Assembly: GCA_020809705.1 (NCBI GenBank)
Contig: CP085830.1
Span: 496,001-560,000 of the forward strand
Source: Calonectria ilicicola
Lineage: Eukaryota; Ascomycota; Sordariomycetes; Hypocreales; Nectriaceae
Length of the DNA stretch: 64,000 nt
Direction: 5' to 3'
Position numbers and translations under genes: made by a program. The notes below the pieces were generated by a model. It did no database searches, had not been told where the DNA came from, and saw only the letters and a program-made list of their open reading frames with translations. Below are positions 34,201 to 44,132 of this stretch, piece after piece (the first letter of the stretch is position 1; every line of letters begins with the position of its first letter).

Positions 34201-37200
34201 GTGCTCTGGTAGTACTGTGAGCATTGTCTGAGAAGGCTTAATGATTGCGAAGAGAGCTTCAGTGTTTTCATGATGGCGGCAACCTCAATGAAGAGCGAGA
34301 CGGATGAGTCAGCTACGGTGATACTGCTCTGCGAGCATTCCTCCCAGAAGCTGAGTAGGATGGAGCACGCATCTGATTCTCTTCGTTCAGCATGTAAAAA
34401 CTTGGAGTAACTGATGATTGCTTTAATCTTTCTGCTCTCCCAGAGCTCGGAGTGGTGGGAGCGATACTCTTGGCTCACTCGCTGCCAAATCTCAAGGAAT
34501 GCATTTTCGGCGAGATCAGTCTGCTCTTGCGCCGCCCATTTCTCTGCTTGCTTGAGGAAAAACTCAAAGTCATAGGAATCAATTCCTTCAAGCAGGTCGT
34601 CGTACTCTCTGACATCCAGCATGAGGCTGACGCTTTCTTCCTCACGTCGCCGCCCCTGTCGCCTTCTGAGGTGCACGTGTAGAGTGCTATCACGCTCCAC
34701 AAACTCATTTGTCGAGATGTTTTCAATTGAGTCAATTATCTCTTGAGCTTTTTTCTCCTCCTTGACCAATAGGTAATGCTCAACAAGCTGATTGAGCGTG
34801 GTGATCACGACCTCGGAGCTTGATCCACATTGGATCTTGCAAGATTCCACAAGAATAAGTAGAACTTCTTCTCTTTTAATCATGATGTCAGACTTGGTGC
34901 TAGTCTTTATTGACGCGGTCAACTCTGTAAAAGTGCTGGCCATCTGCATAGTAATACTATGCCGTGTTGTCAGGAGAGCATTTGAAATGATTGTAGCCTC
35001 ATAGAAGAGAGGAATGGCTTCGGCTGTCAAGCCGACTTGTTGGTACAAAAGAGCTAAAGAAATCATTGCCTGCAGCGACGCCGTATTATTGGAAGTCAAA
35101 AGCTGCCGGCAAATATTGGTCACCATTGCGTGGTATGCTATTAATTTGGGCGTAGGTTTGTGTTGCCATACTGTGGTCTGAAGCAGCAAGGCAGAAGTTG
35201 ATGTGGGGAAAACTTTCATGAATGATTTGATAACAGCACTATCACCCTCTTTCGAGAAAGAAGAGGATTTTCTGAAATGAACAGGCCAATAACGAACTGA
35301 AAAGTCAAGAAGGGGGTATCTAGTCAAAAACTGATTTGTCTCGTGGGCATCAAGAACTGCAAGAGCTGGCTCATGCTGTTGAGTCATGGTATGTTTGATG
35401 TAAAACATCAGCCGAGTGGTGAGATCTGCGTGGGGATCCCTGACTCCTGGGACTAATTTGCCCTTGGAGTAAACATCCCAGATTGCGGCACGTACTTGTA
35501 CATGGCGGAGATTAGCCAAGCCATCTTGTAGCATAATGAGAGAATCCAGCGGCTTCAATATTGCCCAGACATTGTGATGTGGGTCGGTGATGGTGTTCTT
35601 CTCAGCCTGGATTGATGCCAACGCCGACAGCTCTTTCAGAGACAGCGGCCTTTCAGCAGTCGCGAGCCACAACAACATCGACCTAGCCGTGTCACTCACT
35701 GCGGAAGATTGAATGGTGTGAAGGACAAAATCCGAAACGCTTGATTTGGAACTGGAGAGCGAATCGACGATCCTGCGGATGCTTTCCACATTCTCTTCTT
35801 GGCGAACTCGTTTAGCAGCGAGTACTGCCCAGAGAAATGAGGTTTTAGAGTCTTTGGCGATCTGGGAGATAATCATCTCCTGGTTTAGCTCAGACATCTT
35901 CGTGAATGTATCAACATTCTCGAATTGGCCACGAACCACGGCAGAAAGATCGTCAAAAATTAGATCTGCATCGATGCAGACGTTCATTTGCATCTCGGAA
36001 GGTGGTGGTGCAGCAGACCCCAGAGTGATCATCTTGACATTGTAGCCATAATTTGTCGCTGTTATCAGCTTTTCAACCAGTTCTAGCTCTCCACAAGATG
36101 CCTCGTCGACGCCATCAACGATGATGACCAGCTCCTTTGAACCAGGCAGAGGTGCAGCCAGCGCACGCTCTAATGCATTCCAAACGATGCTATCGTAATC
36201 TTCGCGGTTGTCTGCAGTCTTTGTGCGTTCACATGCATCAAACAACACTTGCAGTAATTGAACATTGCCAATGCGCTTTTGAAAGAGCTGACAGAGAATA
36301 GCCTTGGCAATAGCACCAGGTGCAGTCTCGGCAGGAATCCGAGCATCTTGTATCCAATGTTAGTGAAGTGAACTTTATGCAATTCGATAAATTTGTGCTT
36401 ACTGATTGGAACAAAGAGCGTGGTGTAGGTGATCCCGCCGATTGGCCGCTGTAGTTGGTCGACAATGACGGACGCCAAAACAGTTTTTCCACATCCTGAT
36501 CCGCCGTGAACGGACAACGTCTTCTGTGAGCCCTTTAGAAATCGTGTCAAAATAGGTCCCATCCATAGGCAGGTGAGCTCTTCTCGATCGTGGGCAAGAT
36601 GAGCAACCATGTTGACGACATTGGTGAGGACGTGATCCTCTGGTGCGACCCATGCCTTTATTGTCTTGACGGAAGAAACTGCGTCAATCGGATTATATAT
36701 TAGTATTTGAACGGTCTGATCATCGCCGAAATAACTTACCCATATTAGCATCGAGACCCTCCCGCATTAGTTGGTGCCTCCACATAGACTCGGCAGTCTT
36801 CTCGCATCGTTCTGTGAATGCTTTGATCTGTACGGGAAAGGTGCCATAAATGTTTACAGACACTGTTGAGGCCGCCACGCCGCGGATTGCTCTGTGGAAA
36901 TGAGTGGCAACGCTAGCAACCAGGGTGATGAGATCTGACAAGGTCAGGACGAGTTGTTCCTTGATCTCTTGTGAGACGGCAAACAATTCGGCCCGTTCAA
37001 GTAAATTTAGAAGCGGCACCGACATGTTGTAGAAAAACCCAAAGGTTGTCATCAGCGCTAAGGCATTCTCCTTACCGAGCTGCAACTAGTCAGCAAGACC
37101 CAGTATTGAGGATAATATTGTAACCACAAACCTCCAACAATACAACGCAGTATCCATAGGCAAGGTGTGTAGCTAGGTAGCTATCTCCGGCAAAGTCCTC

Positions 37201-37617
37201 AATAGCAAGCTCAAAGGCGTGCAGTCTTTCAACAAAAAGTTGAGCCCAACCCAGAACTTTGTCGTGGCTACTCCCCTCCGGAGGGAGGTGCCTCATGCGC
37301 TGCGCACTAATCCATTCTAAGATTGATTCGTGTGTCGAATTTAGGAGCCGAGATGATGTGTCGGAGCCCAGCTGTTGGGAGCTGCGCCGCTTTAGCGAGT
37401 ACACCACACTGGATATACTCGATGTATCAACCGTGCTCTGTCTTCTTGAACTTTGCTGCGCAAAGGTGCGTGGTAATTCGTCGCTTCTGCTGCCATCATC
37501 TACCGAAACGGAGAGGTGTCTGTGGTGCGAGATGTTGTAGTGGGAGAAGTGTGTCGCCGCCATGATGGGAGCAGGGGAGGTGATCGCAGGAGCCATCGTC
37601 GTGCGCGGGCTTTGCAA
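31266..37617 (-). CDS. STAND P-loop NTPase with long TPR-like C-terminus (fungal NLR-like), 2,062 aa, four exons
   Basis: Exons 37617-37132, 37085-36740, 36678-36403 and 36346-31266 total 2,063 codons with the stop. The N-terminal ~100 residues are Ser/Arg-rich and disordered. A helical domain follows (about 105-270, ELFAVSQEIKEQL and neighbours), then the NTPase. Walker A is VHGGSGCGKTVLA (336-343) and Walker B LVIIVDGVDEAS (about 442-453), the latter with the DG-DE form seen in NACHT-type NTPases. After the NTPase and its winged-helix-like region (LKELSALASI, HVQVRAAIWDVY) come more than 1,300 residues of alpha-helical repeats. Several are clearly TPR-like: ALLYQQVGLTAEAIPLFYEA, ESMQYEHEAVTLYEELI, and the C-terminal RRVHGARHQSTLQMSIFL. 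Such proteins act as ligand-sensing molecular switches, and in fungi some control heterokaryon incompatibility or cell death. No lesion is seen. Confidence 0.9.
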
Positions 37618-39311
37618 ACGCGTAGTCGGTATTACACCTGTGATGAGACTTCAGAAAATTAAAATCCTATGGTGAGTACGCAAGCCCGATCCCCAAGTTA
37701 GAAGAAGATAGGAAAAGAAAAGAATCCGCAAACCAGCAGTTCCTTATACCTGTCGAGGTAATGATGGGCGACTCGCTGTGCCGATTCTTTCGGGAGTGTG
37801 GCCGGTGCCTACACTCAACGGGAGTGCAATGGTATCTAAATGCCTTAGCGAGCTCATAAGAGCTCATTTCTGTCTAAATTATTCATGACATGCCTGGAAG
37901 AATGTCCTGCTTCTGGAATTTGGCGGCAAATCGTCATTTATCTGTCACATTAAGGCGCCATCGGCGGAGTTACTCGGCGAGCTGGCATGGCGGGGCTGAA
38001 ACCTTGCAGCTAGCTTCGAACCCTCGTAGCGTCATGTGAGCTTTGTTTGGTTCATCGAGAACCCAGTTTGCAGATTTTCGGACAGAAGGTTTTTCATTGC
38101 GGGGTCCCCATTCCGCAAAGTCCAAGCTAGCGAGGACATTATCGTACATCCCGAGCTTGAGATATTGGGTGCATTCTAGATCTAGTGATGTCATCCAGGC
38201 CGGGAGACGAAATACTTTGCTTACTGAGCAGGAATGAAGCCCAATGGCTAATCGGATTGAAGATGATTGCCCAGATTACTGCAAATTTCAATGTTTGGAC
38301 CTTCATTTGAATCCACGTCGGTTTTTTATATCTGCATATCCATCCACTCAATCGACTCCCAGCCTAATCTGATATTTGACGGCAAGTATCTGATAAAGCT
38401 CAAGCTTAAAGGCCACTGATTCATGCACTTGCATCCATTTGTGGGGCGATTAGCATTCGCTGGCTGAGAGCAAGGCATCTCATCAATTAGATTCAGCCCA
38501 CCCGAGCTTATTGCGTCATTCAAATATTTTCAGAAATTTCCTTTTACTGATCATTATAATTTTGCTTTAACCAGGAACGATCGATCCAAGAGGCTTGCAC
38601 TGTTGACCTGAGTTGTAATGAACAATCATCCCCTTGGCTAAGATGAAGCCCCATGCTATCAACCTACCTTAAGGATCACTCTACTTTCATATCCCAAACC
38701 CGTATAATTTTGAGTAAAATTAATTTGATCAGTAGATCTGGTGGTGTTCCATAGCCTTTGAATAATGCAAAATATCTGCTAATTCCATCCCCTTCCTGGC
38801 GATAGTTGTCCTCTACTCCACAGCAAAGATCCAATATGGAACCAGTACAAGCACGCATAGGATAAATGCAACTATACAGTGATTCATTGACAAAGCACTT
38901 ACAGGAAGATGAACAGGTAATGAAAAAATAATGAACATAAAAATTCCCAAAATACCCGGAGACGAAACTCAAGTGCAACAAACTCCATTTCCGTTTACAG
39001 AGCTAGGGCGAGGCTACTTGACATAGGTCATTTTGGGTTATAATAATAATCCTCACAAGTTCTAGGGCTCTCCAAGAAAAGCTACCTTCCCTTGTTGCTA
39101 GTCTTAGCCCTCTGCTCTATGGGATTTCAGGTAGAACCCCAGGCCCTATTCTTAACGATGCTCCGAGCCCGGTGGTTGGTATTCTTGGCAGCCCCTTGCA
39201 ATTGATTTACAATTAGTCACACAGCTGTAATGGCGCACTATTTCGTCACTTTTACTGAGTTTAATTAGATAGCTAAATACCAGATTCCAGCTTATAATAG
39301 TGATTTATGGT
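37618..39311. other. Gene-free spacer
   Basis: About 1.7 kb between the STAND gene start and the end of the F-box gene. It becomes AT-rich toward the F-box gene. Open frames here are short, overlap on both strands and lack recognisable domains. No repeat or RNA gene was seen. Confidence 0.4.
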
Positions 39312-41279
39312 CTAATCCCAGTCATTGGCAGCTGCAATCCCAAAAGTCGTCCTCAAAAATGTACAACACTCGTCCCTTTCTTTCGTTAACGGCACCGCTC
39401 CAGCAGGCTTCGCGGGATTTTTAGGATCCCGCACCAGTCTAATCGGGCGCTGGCCGCAAAGCATCCATTCCAACGCTGGTAGCAAATCGGCGTATGCCTC
39501 GGCTTGTGTGAGCATACGGTTCCGATGAGCTCTTTCCCAGATCTTGACATCTCTATCACTTTCGCTCTCGCTTTCACTATCGCTCTCACTATCAGACCCG
39601 CTTCGCTCTAATCTGTGAAAGGCTTCAATGGCCTCATCGACATCAAATTCCGGTCGCGCCTCTGCATCAATGCGTTCTTCATCCGCGACAAATCGTCGAG
39701 TATAATACACTTCAGCATCATACAGTGACATAGGGGTCGAGTATGTATCGCGAACAAGTGCCAGCGTTTTGAGTCGACTCAACCCCTGGAGGGCACGGCG
39801 CAATTCGGAGTGATCGACAAGCCATTGATGCCGCCATCCACATACAATTCCCGATGTGAGACTAAGTTGCTCGAGAGATACTATTTTCCCAATCATCATG
39901 AGGGAACTTTCTGGAATGTGAGTTTCATGTGGCTTTGTGTCTTCATCCAAGCTGCCGCCGCCCCATGCTAGAGATAGAGACCGAAGATTACTGAAGTTGT
40001 TGTTTGCCAGTACTGGGATGATGTAGTGATCGAGGTACGCGTTTTGATGCTGCGTCTCGTGAAACTCATGCAGGTAAAGTTTTTTGATATGTGTGTGCTT
40101 TTTAATAAATTCGGCCACGTTCATGCACGCCTCCCTGTTGTCAGGCAAGTCCGGAATAACAAAACTTTCGAGATTTCGAAAAGGCCCACAAGTTTGGAGA
40201 CACATTCCACAATCGGACAAAATGAATGAAGATAGTTCAAGATGTCGTAGTGGAGAGGATAGTAGTAAAGAGATCAAAGCCGGATCGAGAAAAAGATAGC
40301 CGAGCCGCAGATGTTGTAAATGAGGAAACGATGCAGGATGACTGCTAGGCGAAATCGTATTTTTTGACATTATGGCATCCGTCGAGGACCAGTTCAATGA
40401 TTCAAGAGTGGCGGCGCAAAGCTGGAAGAGAGTTCCGAAGAAATCGGACAGAGGGTGTATTGAGCCCTCGCTTTGCACATCTGGACTACCCTGTGGGTCT
40501 GAAGCTGTGGCATCGGTTGGTGGGCGAAATGCCAATCTTATGTGGAGACCAAGCGAGCGAAGCGGCCAAGTTTCGGGTGTAAGAGGCGGTTTCACGAGCC
40601 AAGTGTCTTGGATGCTCACCTTGTTTAGTTTTATGTGTCGGGCGGAAGAATGAGTTATTTTGCTAAAGGTGTCTTCGTCCAATGAAAACCGGTCTTCCCA
40701 GACGAGAACCTCGAGATTTGGCATCGCACGCGAAATTGCCAGGGCCGAATATTTTCGTATTTGTATATAAAATTCATTGGCTTCTTCTCGTAAATGATCC
40801 CTTTGTTCCATTGAAGTTGCATCGGCAGTGTTGCCGAATATAGATTCGTACAATTCTGGGTGGCGATGTGCCACCCATCCAGGACCGGATGCGAAGGTGA
40901 CTCTTCGCACGCAGGGGCCGATTCGGAATTTCATATTTCTGCGCAAAGCTTCACCTCCAAGAGCCAAAAACAGTTGCCGCGCTCGAGGACTGTAGTCAAA
41001 GTGAATCTCAGCAAACTGGCAACATCGGGCGAGCTGTCGGCAGTCACTGTTGACTTGCGCGAGGGAAGCCAGAGCCGGCTTGTCATCAATCAACGAGTCA
41101 ACTATGTCAGCCAAAATCTCGGCGGGCATTTGAAGCAACTTGCTATGGGATGCTCTCGGTAAGCCCTGCATGACGGTATCGAGGAGAAGGGAGCGTCGAG
41201 GATCCTCTCCTTTACCAAATTCATCTCCTCCGCCCATGTTTAACGTGCCTCCCATGAGGCTTGAGACATCGTAATCCAT
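39312..41279 (-). CDS. F-box-like/leucine-rich-repeat protein, about 655 aa
   Basis: An F-box-like segment near the N-terminus reads LLQMPAEILADIVDSLIDD, followed by PALASLAQVNSDCRQLARCC, the usual hydrophobic spacing for Skp1 binding. The rest alternates strand and helix with recurrent Leu positions (HLQHLRLGYLFLDPALI, LRHLELSSFIL, NLRSLSLAWGGGS, SLEQLSLTSG), as in fungal F-box/LRR proteins that present substrates to SCF ubiquitin ligases. A Ser-Asp-Glu run (SGSDSESDSESESESDRD) near residue 570 comes from a low-complexity tract at about 39545-39600. The start MDYDVSSLMGG at 41279 is preferred; an in-frame ATG at 41381 would add 34 residues. It is intronless. The substrate cannot be inferred. 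Confidence 0.82.
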   Translation of the reverse strand: MDYDVSSLMGGTLNMGGGDEFGKGEDPRRSLLLDTVMQGLPRASHSKLLQMPAEILADIVDSLIDDKPALASLAQVNSDCRQLARCCQFAEIHFDYSPRARQLFLALGGEALRRNMKFRIGPCVRRVTFASGPGWVAHRHPELYESIFGNTADATSMEQRDHLREEANEFYIQIRKYSALAISRAMPNLEVLVWEDRFSLDEDTFSKITHSSARHIKLNKVSIQDTWLVKPPLTPETWPLRSLGLHIRLAFRPPTDATASDPQGSPDVQSEGSIHPLSDFFGTLFQLCAATLESLNWSSTDAIMSKNTISPSSHPASFPHLQHLRLGYLFLDPALISLLLSSPLRHLELSSFILSDCGMCLQTCGPFRNLESFVIPDLPDNREACMNVAEFIKKHTHIKKLYLHEFHETQHQNAYLDHYIIPVLANNNFSNLRSLSLAWGGGSLDEDTKPHETHIPESSLMMIGKIVSLEQLSLTSGIVCGWRHQWLVDHSELRRALQGLSRLKTLALVRDTYSTPMSLYDAEVYYTRRFVADEERIDAEARPEFDVDEAIEAFHRLERSGSDSESDSESESESDRDVKIWERAHRNRMLTQAEAYADLLPALEWMLCGQRPIRLVRDPKNPAKPAGAVPLTKERDECCTFLRTTFGIAAANDWD

Positions 41280-41868
41280 GATATCGCGATAGAACAGGGA
41301 CCGAACAGTCCCCGGCCAATCACATCTGCGTTGCAACAGAGGTTTAATTGAGATTGTTGAAATCGGATAGCATTCCCGCAATCAAAGTAGAGGAGTGTTA
41401 TTTGCTCATTAACGGTTTTGCCGGCGTTCAACCGGTATCTGTGACCTGTGCACCGTATCGATCCTTAGGCCCAGCTGTTATTCCGGCTTGGTGTAAGGGT
41501 TACTAAACCGGCTGTTACAAGTCGGGCTTCAATGTTACTATTGGTGTTAGTTTGATCTAGCTGTTGACCAGGCTATTGGCCTGATTGTTGACCTAGCTGT
41601 CACACTCACAAGTGGTCTCAATCGCTCATACAGACGGCTGTTACGTAAGTCAGATGCCCGGGCTAGCCGGCATCAGGATGAATATAAAAGGAAGATGGTC
41701 ACGGCCGTAGTCGGCCCCAAAACACCATACTAAATAACACGAACCTGTGTCGTCAATCTATTGACCATGGGCCCTACCGAGCCCGGCCAATTGATCATTG
41801 AGGCCAAGTCCTGATCGTCATGTCGATCAAACCTTAAGAGGCTAGCTTAAAGCATGACCATCCACGGT
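41280..41868. mobile_element. Possible solo-LTR-like remnant in an intergenic spacer
   Basis: From about 41460 to 41835 the sequence is more GC-rich than other spacers and looks like the U3-R-U5 order of a fungal LTR read on the plus strand. TGTTA words recur at about 41476, 41512 and 41638. A TATA-like AATATAAAAGG lies at about 41690, with ACGGCCGTAGTCGGCC just after it, and GCCC-rich sequence toward the 3' side. I cannot define terminal TG...CA ends or a target-site duplication and see no pol gene, so the call is weak. The spacer must also hold the F-box promoter and the 3' end of the next gene. Confidence 0.25.
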
Positions 41869-43044
41869 CTAGATACTCCCACTATCAGTCCACTCCACTG
41901 AGCTATCCGAGTCAGCTCCCATCTCAATGCTCTTCGCTCTCTCTACAGCCTTGAGCACATTCGCCCCTATTACCTTTTGTTCCTTGTGCTGTTTTCCTCT
42001 CACTCCCGCAACGGCCTCTTTTTCCTGCTTATCCAGCCTGGCCCGTTCATCCTTAATCTTTGTTAGTTTCTCGTCCAATTGCAATTTCAAACTATGCTCC
42101 TTTTGTTCGAGTTGTTCAAGCGCTACTTCAACATCGTGTCGGAGGCTGCGAATGACGCTGAGATTCTCCTCATCACTTATAAGCTTGGCAAGAGTTTCAG
42201 CATCAAGCAGAAACTTTCTTATACCATTCGAGTCCGTAGGCTTACGATGGACTGCCGTGTGTCTAATATTGGCCACAAACCTAAAGAGCTCCTTGAGGGA
42301 CTCGCTTTCATGTCTCATGCCCAAAGACTTATGGTGGCGGAGGAATTCTTCCATCCAAAGATTGAGCTCCACTGACTCGGCGCAAGCCCAGCCATGCTGA
42401 TGTAAAATTTCCTGCAAATTCTTCTGCGCATAGATATAGCACAGCTTCTCCAATAACGTTTGCAATTGCCCCATGAATTTGTGCTGAGCATTGAAGGGAA
42501 GATAGACGGGAGAAAACGGTCGTGGTGGAGGTGCATATCCTTGGCTGCAGCTTGCTCCAGCTTCCAAGGGGTCACCTCCAGTGAAGTGGACTGGTTTCTT
42601 GAATGATAACCGAGGGAAAAGATCTGCCGCGCTGAAAGAAGAAGCAAATGCGCCTCGGCTGGCCAGACTTCTTACTGAATTCTGCACAGCATCTATGCCA
42701 TGTTTCTCAATCAACTGACGGATACCTTCTTCATCTTTATGCCTTTCAATTGCCAGTTTGACCTTTTTCTGCTTTAACCGTTTTAGCTTCACAAATTGCT
42801 GAGGCTCAAACACGTCCTGAAAGGCAAGATAGACGTCTCTCTCGTTCGGTGGGATCTTTTTCTCGACCCGATCTTGGTTTGCGATGCTCGTTTGCAGCCT
42901 TACGGGCGCTATTACACTGCAACGGTCTTCAGAATTGGGATACCCAGAATGCTCGTTTCCCTGGGCCTCCTGGGCTTCTGGGACCTGGCAGTGTCCAGAT
43001 GTCTCACATTGCGGCGATCCCTCCTCTGGTGGAGTGTGTTCCAT
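41869..43044 (-). CDS. Uncharacterised coiled-coil protein, about 391 aa
   Basis: I do not recognise the family. The start at 43044 has an excellent ACCATGG context (MEHTPPEEG). The frame is open further upstream to 43191 with ATGs at 43074 and 43062, so a longer N-terminus is possible. The protein is soluble and charged. A central helical block contains KKVKLAIERHKDEEGIRQL, and a conserved-looking segment reads LFRFVANIRHTAVHRKPT (about residues 240-260). A long C-terminal coiled coil (LRHDVEVALEQLEQKEHSLK, then KLTKIKDERARLDKQEKEA) ends in an acidic tail, DSDSSVEWTDSGSI. The R-HTAVHRK motif recurs, as I recall, in fungal hypothetical proteins without known function. No intron is needed. Confidence 0.75.
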   Translation of the reverse strand: MEHTPPEEGSPQCETSGHCQVPEAQEAQGNEHSGYPNSEDRCSVIAPVRLQTSIANQDRVEKKIPPNERDVYLAFQDVFEPQQFVKLKRLKQKKVKLAIERHKDEEGIRQLIEKHGIDAVQNSVRSLASRGAFASSFSAADLFPRLSFKKPVHFTGGDPLEAGASCSQGYAPPPRPFSPVYLPFNAQHKFMGQLQTLLEKLCYIYAQKNLQEILHQHGWACAESVELNLWMEEFLRHHKSLGMRHESESLKELFRFVANIRHTAVHRKPTDSNGIRKFLLDAETLAKLISDEENLSVIRSLRHDVEVALEQLEQKEHSLKLQLDEKLTKIKDERARLDKQEKEAVAGVRGKQHKEQKVIGANVLKAVERAKSIEMGADSDSSVEWTDSGSI

Positions 43045-44132
43045 GGTATTCAATCTCAGCATCGAAAGGAACATACGTCTCACATAGGCGAAACGACTGA
43101 GAGTAAGAGGAGTAAAGAATGAAGAAATTAACCTGAGGCGGATGACGATGAGTATTGCGGGGTAATCTGAGCAGTGCAGAAAGCAGTCCAATTTCTCACT
43201 GTGAACATGCGATTAGACAATCAAGCAGCCTCACAGAAATACACCAAAAGAGGATAATAGCAATTTTGCTAATAATAAACCAGTGATTCAATCCCTCTTA
43301 ACTCTACCTTTGTGCAGTGCGGTGTCTTTTTTGCAGCACATGGCAAAGTATACAAGTACGTGACTCCTTCTTGCGAAAGCCCTTTCGGTTTATTGACACC
43401 ACCCTGTAGCAAAGTAATCTAATATGAGTTGGGAAATGGGCATTCGGCATCATAGGTCGGCCTCCGTGAACTTCTTAAGTCAAAATACCTTCCCAGCCAA
43501 ACTCTCAATTTCAAGGGCTGGGCTGTCCTCGTTCTTCATATATTATAATAATCACCTTCTCCCTCTATTTTGATTGTATACTACAATAGCCAACCTCGAG
43601 ATCAATTAATATTTTAACGTAATTCTTTTTTCAAAAATCCCGGAATGTTTTGGCTACTCTCGACCAGTATCGATTCGTATCCAACACATTTTCTACACAA
43701 ATTTCTCGTGCTTATTATTTCGCATTTCGAATGCTGAATGAAGCGATCTAACCACTTTCCCCACCGCCGGATGCGCTTTGGTCCAATTGCCCCTCCCGAA
43801 CTGATGTACCATTCAGACATGTAGTCTCCCCCAAAATCTTTGCCCCACAGCATCACACTCACGCTATGATGGTCTAGGCTAGCCTTATCCTGGTCAAATG
43901 CGGAGCACCACCGGTCCAGTCAGCACATTCTTGTCCCTCACATATTCCAAAGGAACTTCCCTTCCGCCTTGTTCGAGAAGCACTCCGCCAGAAATCGACC
44001 ACGGCGCGACGAGGCGAATTGGGTTTCAAAACAGCTGATCAATAAAATCCAACGAATCATTGATGCAGCGCTGGGATCCGCGTTCTCTTATTCTCTCCCG
44101 AGCAAAGGACTGGGTTCTTATCATCATTCACC
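43045..44132. other. Divergent spacer
   Basis: Lies between the coiled-coil gene (minus) and the first Zn2Cys6 regulator (plus). AT-rich, with TATATTATAATAA near 43540. A minus-strand 82-codon frame at 43614-43862 has no domain. Nothing else was recognised. Confidence 0.4.

Noticed and set aside
39545..39600. Possible minisatellite or CRISPR-like array
   Set aside because: Only a short in-frame Ser-Asp-Glu codon run within the F-box-like gene; no spaced repeats, and CRISPR is not expected in a fungal nuclear genome.
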